NCBI GenBank assembly: GCA_023451735.1
Contig: JAEXYH010000027.1
Span: 39,017 to 103,016 of the forward strand
Length of the DNA: 64,000 nt
Direction: 5' to 3'
Source of the DNA: Pseudomonadota bacterium
GTDB lineage: Bacteria > Pseudomonadota > Alphaproteobacteria > Rhizobiales > Rhizobiaceae
Shown here: positions 61,785 through 64,000 of the stretch, one piece after another
Numbering within the stretch: the stretch's first letter is position 1
Layout of the letters: each line of letters starts with the position of its first letter
The notes under the pieces: model-generated
Seen by the model: only the letters and a program-made list of their open reading frames with translations
Told to the model about the DNA's origin: nothing
The model's database searches: none
Translations under genes and position numbers: made by a program

Positions 61785-61812
61785 AAGCCCGCGGCATTCA
61801 CGCCGCGGGCTT
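61785..61812 (-). terminator. Rho-independent terminator between convergent genes
   Basis: Stem AAGCCCGCGGC / GCCGCGGGCTT, 11 bp perfect, loop ATTCAC. On the minus strand it is followed by TTTT (61781-61784 read as A), so it ends the Omp25-like gene; the plus-strand side is less T-rich but may also stop the Bug gene. Confidence 0.85.
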
Positions 61813-61840
61813 CCCCAGCCTGTCAAGGCTATAAGGCTGA

Positions 61841-62479
61841 TTAGAACTTCACGCCGATACCGACCTTGACGCTGTGGTCGTCGTAGCCCTTCGAGAAGGA
61901 GCCGCTATCGAGGTTGTAGTCCTTAGAACCGAAGTCGGTGTACCGATATTCGAGACGGGCGGTGATGTTGTTGGTGACGAATGCTTCCGCACCGGCACCG
62001 ACCGTGTAACCGACGGCAGTCTTGCTTTCGGACGAGGTTGCGTCAGACAGCTTGTTGTCCTGGATGGCAACACCGGCCGTACCATAGATCAGGAAGGGGT
62101 TCATGTCGTAACCGACGCGACCGCGAAGCGAGCCGTTCCAGCCAGCCTTGCCCTCGAGATCCGGATAGGTGTCAGCCTTTTCGCCGTTGTAGGCAACGTC
62201 GCCTTCAACACCGTAAACGATCTGGCCACTCTGCCAGTTGTAACCGGTGTAGAGACCGCCGCCAAGCTTGTCATCACGGTCGCCCTCGCCGAAACGACCC
62301 CAGTCGTAAGCGCCGGTGGCGCCGAGGTAGTAACCCTGCCAGTTGCCGACAGCCGGAGCCGGCTCTTCAACGGCAACCGGTGCCTGCGGGATCTGCTCTA
62401 CGGCGTCAGCAGCATTGGCCGCGGAAATTGCGATGAAGCTGGCAGCCGAGGCCATCAGAGTTGCGATGAGAATACGCAT
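61841..62479 (-). CDS. Outer membrane protein, Omp25/Omp31/RopB family
   Basis: A 212-residue beta-barrel protein with a signal peptide (MRILIATLMASAASFIAISAANA). A short Pro/Val-rich linker (QAPVAVEEPAPAV) precedes about eight beta strands: NWQGYYLGATGAYDWG, LYTGYNWQSGQIVYGVEGD, GYTVGAGAEAF and ARLEYRYTDFGS. It ends in Phe (VKVGIGVKF), as needed for outer membrane insertion. The family is a main surface antigen in Brucella and Rhizobium (RopB). AAGGAG is 9 bases before the ATG. Confidence 0.88.
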   Translation of the reverse strand: MRILIATLMASAASFIAISAANAADAVEQIPQAPVAVEEPAPAVGNWQGYYLGATGAYDWGRFGEGDRDDKLGGGLYTGYNWQSGQIVYGVEGDVAYNGEKADTYPDLEGKAGWNGSLRGRVGYDMNPFLIYGTAGVAIQDNKLSDATSSESKTAVGYTVGAGAEAFVTNNITARLEYRYTDFGSKDYNLDSGSFSKGYDDHSVKVGIGVKF

Positions 62480-63060
62480 ACATTTTTCTCCTTTTAATGC
62501 TGCCGGGAAGGCGTCACATCAACACTGTTGGCGACAGCTTTGTTCCCTGCTCGCTGAGGAGGAATTTGGAATGCAATTGAGGAGATGAAAGAGCCGAATT
62601 GTGAATTGATTGCGGCAGGCAAAAGGCTAAATCTTGATGTTGCATCACCGCAACATGTATTTCATTAACCCTAATGAAATACTAATTCATTTATTAACTG
62701 ATTTACATTTCTTTATTATTTCTTACCAAGGCAGATTATTCAAGTCAATACGCACGAAATATGATGACAACTGTCAATTTCGGCCAAAGATTCACCTATT
62801 GCTTCAGTTTAGATCAAACACATCGCCCTGAAACTGACGCCATTTATGCTTCGTAATACCTGTTTTTCCCTGCTGTTGCCGGCCTCACACTCGGGCGACC
62901 ATCCAAATGCCGCCGTATTTCATCGCCGGTCTCGATTGAGGCATGACAGCCGCGCCTGCTTCCAAACCGCATCCGCGGACACTATCTGTGAGGAAAGCAA
63001 TCGGCTTCGATTCGAGATACTGCGAGCCCGGCGCCATGCGCGGCGCGGCGGAGATATGGA
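62480..63060. other. Long AT-rich intergenic region between the Omp gene and uvrC
   Basis: About 580 bases without a supported gene; the stretch 62580-62780 is markedly AT-rich compared with the window. It carries two inverted repeats, ATGTTGC/GCAACAT (62637-62643, 62650-62656) and a perfect 10-bp one, TATTTCATTA/TAATGAAATA (62658-62667 and 62672-62681), with loop ACCC. These lie about 160-200 bases upstream of the Omp start and could be regulator sites or an upstream AT-rich element. Small open frames are present but lack ribosome-binding sites. Confidence 0.5.
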
Positions 63061-64000
63061 ATGAACGACAAGAAGCTGCCGGATGGCGGCGTTCTCTATG
63101 ACGAGATCGATGATGACGAGGATGATGTCGCGGCGCCGGATACCGCTGCCGATGTCATCACTGCGTCGATCGACTGGAACGAAGCCCTGAAGAACGAAAG
63201 CGGCCTCAAGGGCGCCGATCTGATCGCCGAGTTCGTCAAGCATCTGCCGAATGCACCGGGCGTCTATCGCATGTTCAACGACGCCGGCGATGTCATGTAT
63301 GTTGGCAAGGCACGCAGCCTGAAGAAACGCGTCGGCAATTATGCGCAAGGGCGGCTGCATTCGAACCGCCTCACCCGCATGGTGCGCGAGACGACACATA
63401 TGGAATTCGTCACGACGCGGACGGAAACCGAGGCGCTGCTTCTCGAAGCGAACCTCATCAAGCGCCTGCGCCCCCGTTTCAACGTGCTTCTGCGCGACGA
63501 CAAGTCGTTTCCGTATATTCTTATCAGCGGCGATCACCGCGCCCCTGCCTTGATGAAACATCGTGGAGCGCGAGCTCGCAAAGGCCAGTATTTCGGGCCT
63601 TTCGCATCGGCAAGTGCGGTCGGGCGGACAATCAATTCGCTACAGCGCGCGTTTCTCTTGCGCACTTGCACCGACAGCGTGTTCGAGACGCGTACGCGGC
63701 CATGCCTGCTTTACCAAATCAAGCGCTGTTCCGGCCCCTGCACGCATGAAATCAGCGATGCGGGGTATGCCGATCTGGTCAAGGAGGCCTCGGACTTCCT
63801 TTCCGGCCGCAGCCAGAACGTGAAGAACACAATCGCCAAACAAATGGCCGAGGCTTCGGAAGACCTCGATTTCGAACGCGCCGCGATCTACCGTGACCGA
63901 CTGGCCGCGCTTTCGCACGTCCAGAGCCATCAGGGTATCAATCCGGCCGGCGTCGAGGAGGCGGATATATTCGCCATCCATCATGAGGGTGGGCTTACCT
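63061..64000 (+). CDS. uvrC: Excinuclease ABC subunit C, 3' truncated by the window edge
   Basis: The first 313 codons are seen. UvrC makes the incisions in nucleotide excision repair. The GIY-YIG domain is at residues about 60-140 (LPNAPGVYRMFNDAGDVMYVGKARSLKKRV, with GVY and MYVG), preceded by about 50 unusual residues of very acidic sequence (DEIDDDEDD). The UVR motif for UvrB contact lies at about 245-280 (EASEDLDFERAAIYRDRL). The C-terminal endonuclease half is outside the window. The ATG at 63061 follows GGAGATATGG. Confidence 0.95.
   Translation, partial: MNDKKLPDGGVLYDEIDDDEDDVAAPDTAADVITASIDWNEALKNESGLKGADLIAEFVKHLPNAPGVYRMFNDAGDVMYVGKARSLKKRVGNYAQGRLHSNRLTRMVRETTHMEFVTTRTETEALLLEANLIKRLRPRFNVLLRDDKSFPYILISGDHRAPALMKHRGARARKGQYFGPFASASAVGRTINSLQRAFLLRTCTDSVFETRTRPCLLYQIKRCSGPCTHEISDAGYADLVKEASDFLSGRSQNVKNTIAKQMAEASEDLDFERAAIYRDRLAALSHVQSHQGINPAGVEEADIFAIHHEGGLT

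Noticed and set aside
62634..63064. Two small plus-strand frames (65 and 72 codons) between the Omp gene and uvrC
   Set aside because: No ribosome-binding site, no recognisable composition, and the first lies in AT-rich DNA; kept as non-coding.

Overview
The window is a chromosomal segment of a member of the Rhizobiales, most probably a Rhizobiaceae (Rhizobium/Agrobacterium-like) bacterium. The evidence is the family content: a BA14K protein, DUF1236, DUF6163, an Omp25/RopB-type outer membrane protein, the LdtR/L,D-transpeptidase pair known from Liberibacter, the replication regulator HdaA, a Bpt-type protein transferase and a ubiquinol-cytochrome c chaperone. Coding density is high, codon use looks uniform, start and stop overlaps are common, and intergenic palindromic repeats resemble rhizobial RIME elements. 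No transposase, integrase, phage, CRISPR or recognisable defence genes were seen. This is core chromosome, not an island.

Layout. 1-3300: end of an O-antigen ligase-like gene, several small proteins, tRNA-Pro(GGG), a cytochrome c and a BA14K protein. 3400-8700: a minus-strand row of cytochrome bc1 chaperone, YceD, plsX, fabH, ihfA and a MerR regulator (fatty-acid/phospholipid initiation plus nucleoid protein), and bamE on the plus strand. 8750-18200: hppA, an MFS transporter, then nusB-ribH and glyA-nrdR-ribD-ribE. These two minus-strand blocks are separated by an opposite-strand GAF-HD-GYP gene. 18300-24000: a secreted Ntn hydrolase with an outer membrane protein, then the cell-wall locus of an L,D-transpeptidase, its likely regulator ldtR and a DUF6163 membrane protein. 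24000-30100: hemB, RDD protein, bpt, DMT exporter, an orphan AbrB/MazE-type protein and parC.

30300-38000: a periplasmic protein of unknown function, a SulP transporter with a structured leader, DUF1236, a chemoreceptor and aspS. 38200-45300: a small Cys/His-rich secreted protein with DUF411 (copper-type context), MFS, RNase D, a divergent DUF2000/AraC pair, a phytase-like esterase and a SRPBCC protein. 45300-53100: a tightly packed minus-strand set (perM, hdaA, ppk, ppx) linking replication control and polyphosphate, divergent from purM-purN. 53000-64000: orphan phnM, a Nudix hydrolase, a molybdopterin oxidoreductase, rlmJ, a YbhN-like flippase-type protein, RNase T2, a GST, an orphan Bug solute-binding protein, an Omp25-like protein and the 5' part of uvrC.

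Nothing here can be claimed as an undescribed system. The best leads are regulatory: the LdtR/transpeptidase promoters and leader, the SulP leader (possibly the sul1 RNA motif), the palindrome over the AbrB promoter, the GCATTGCA repeats ahead of the chemoreceptor, and the HD-GYP gene lodged within the riboflavin gene set. All coordinates and motifs come from reading the sequence. Family names come from recognised motifs and no database search was run.
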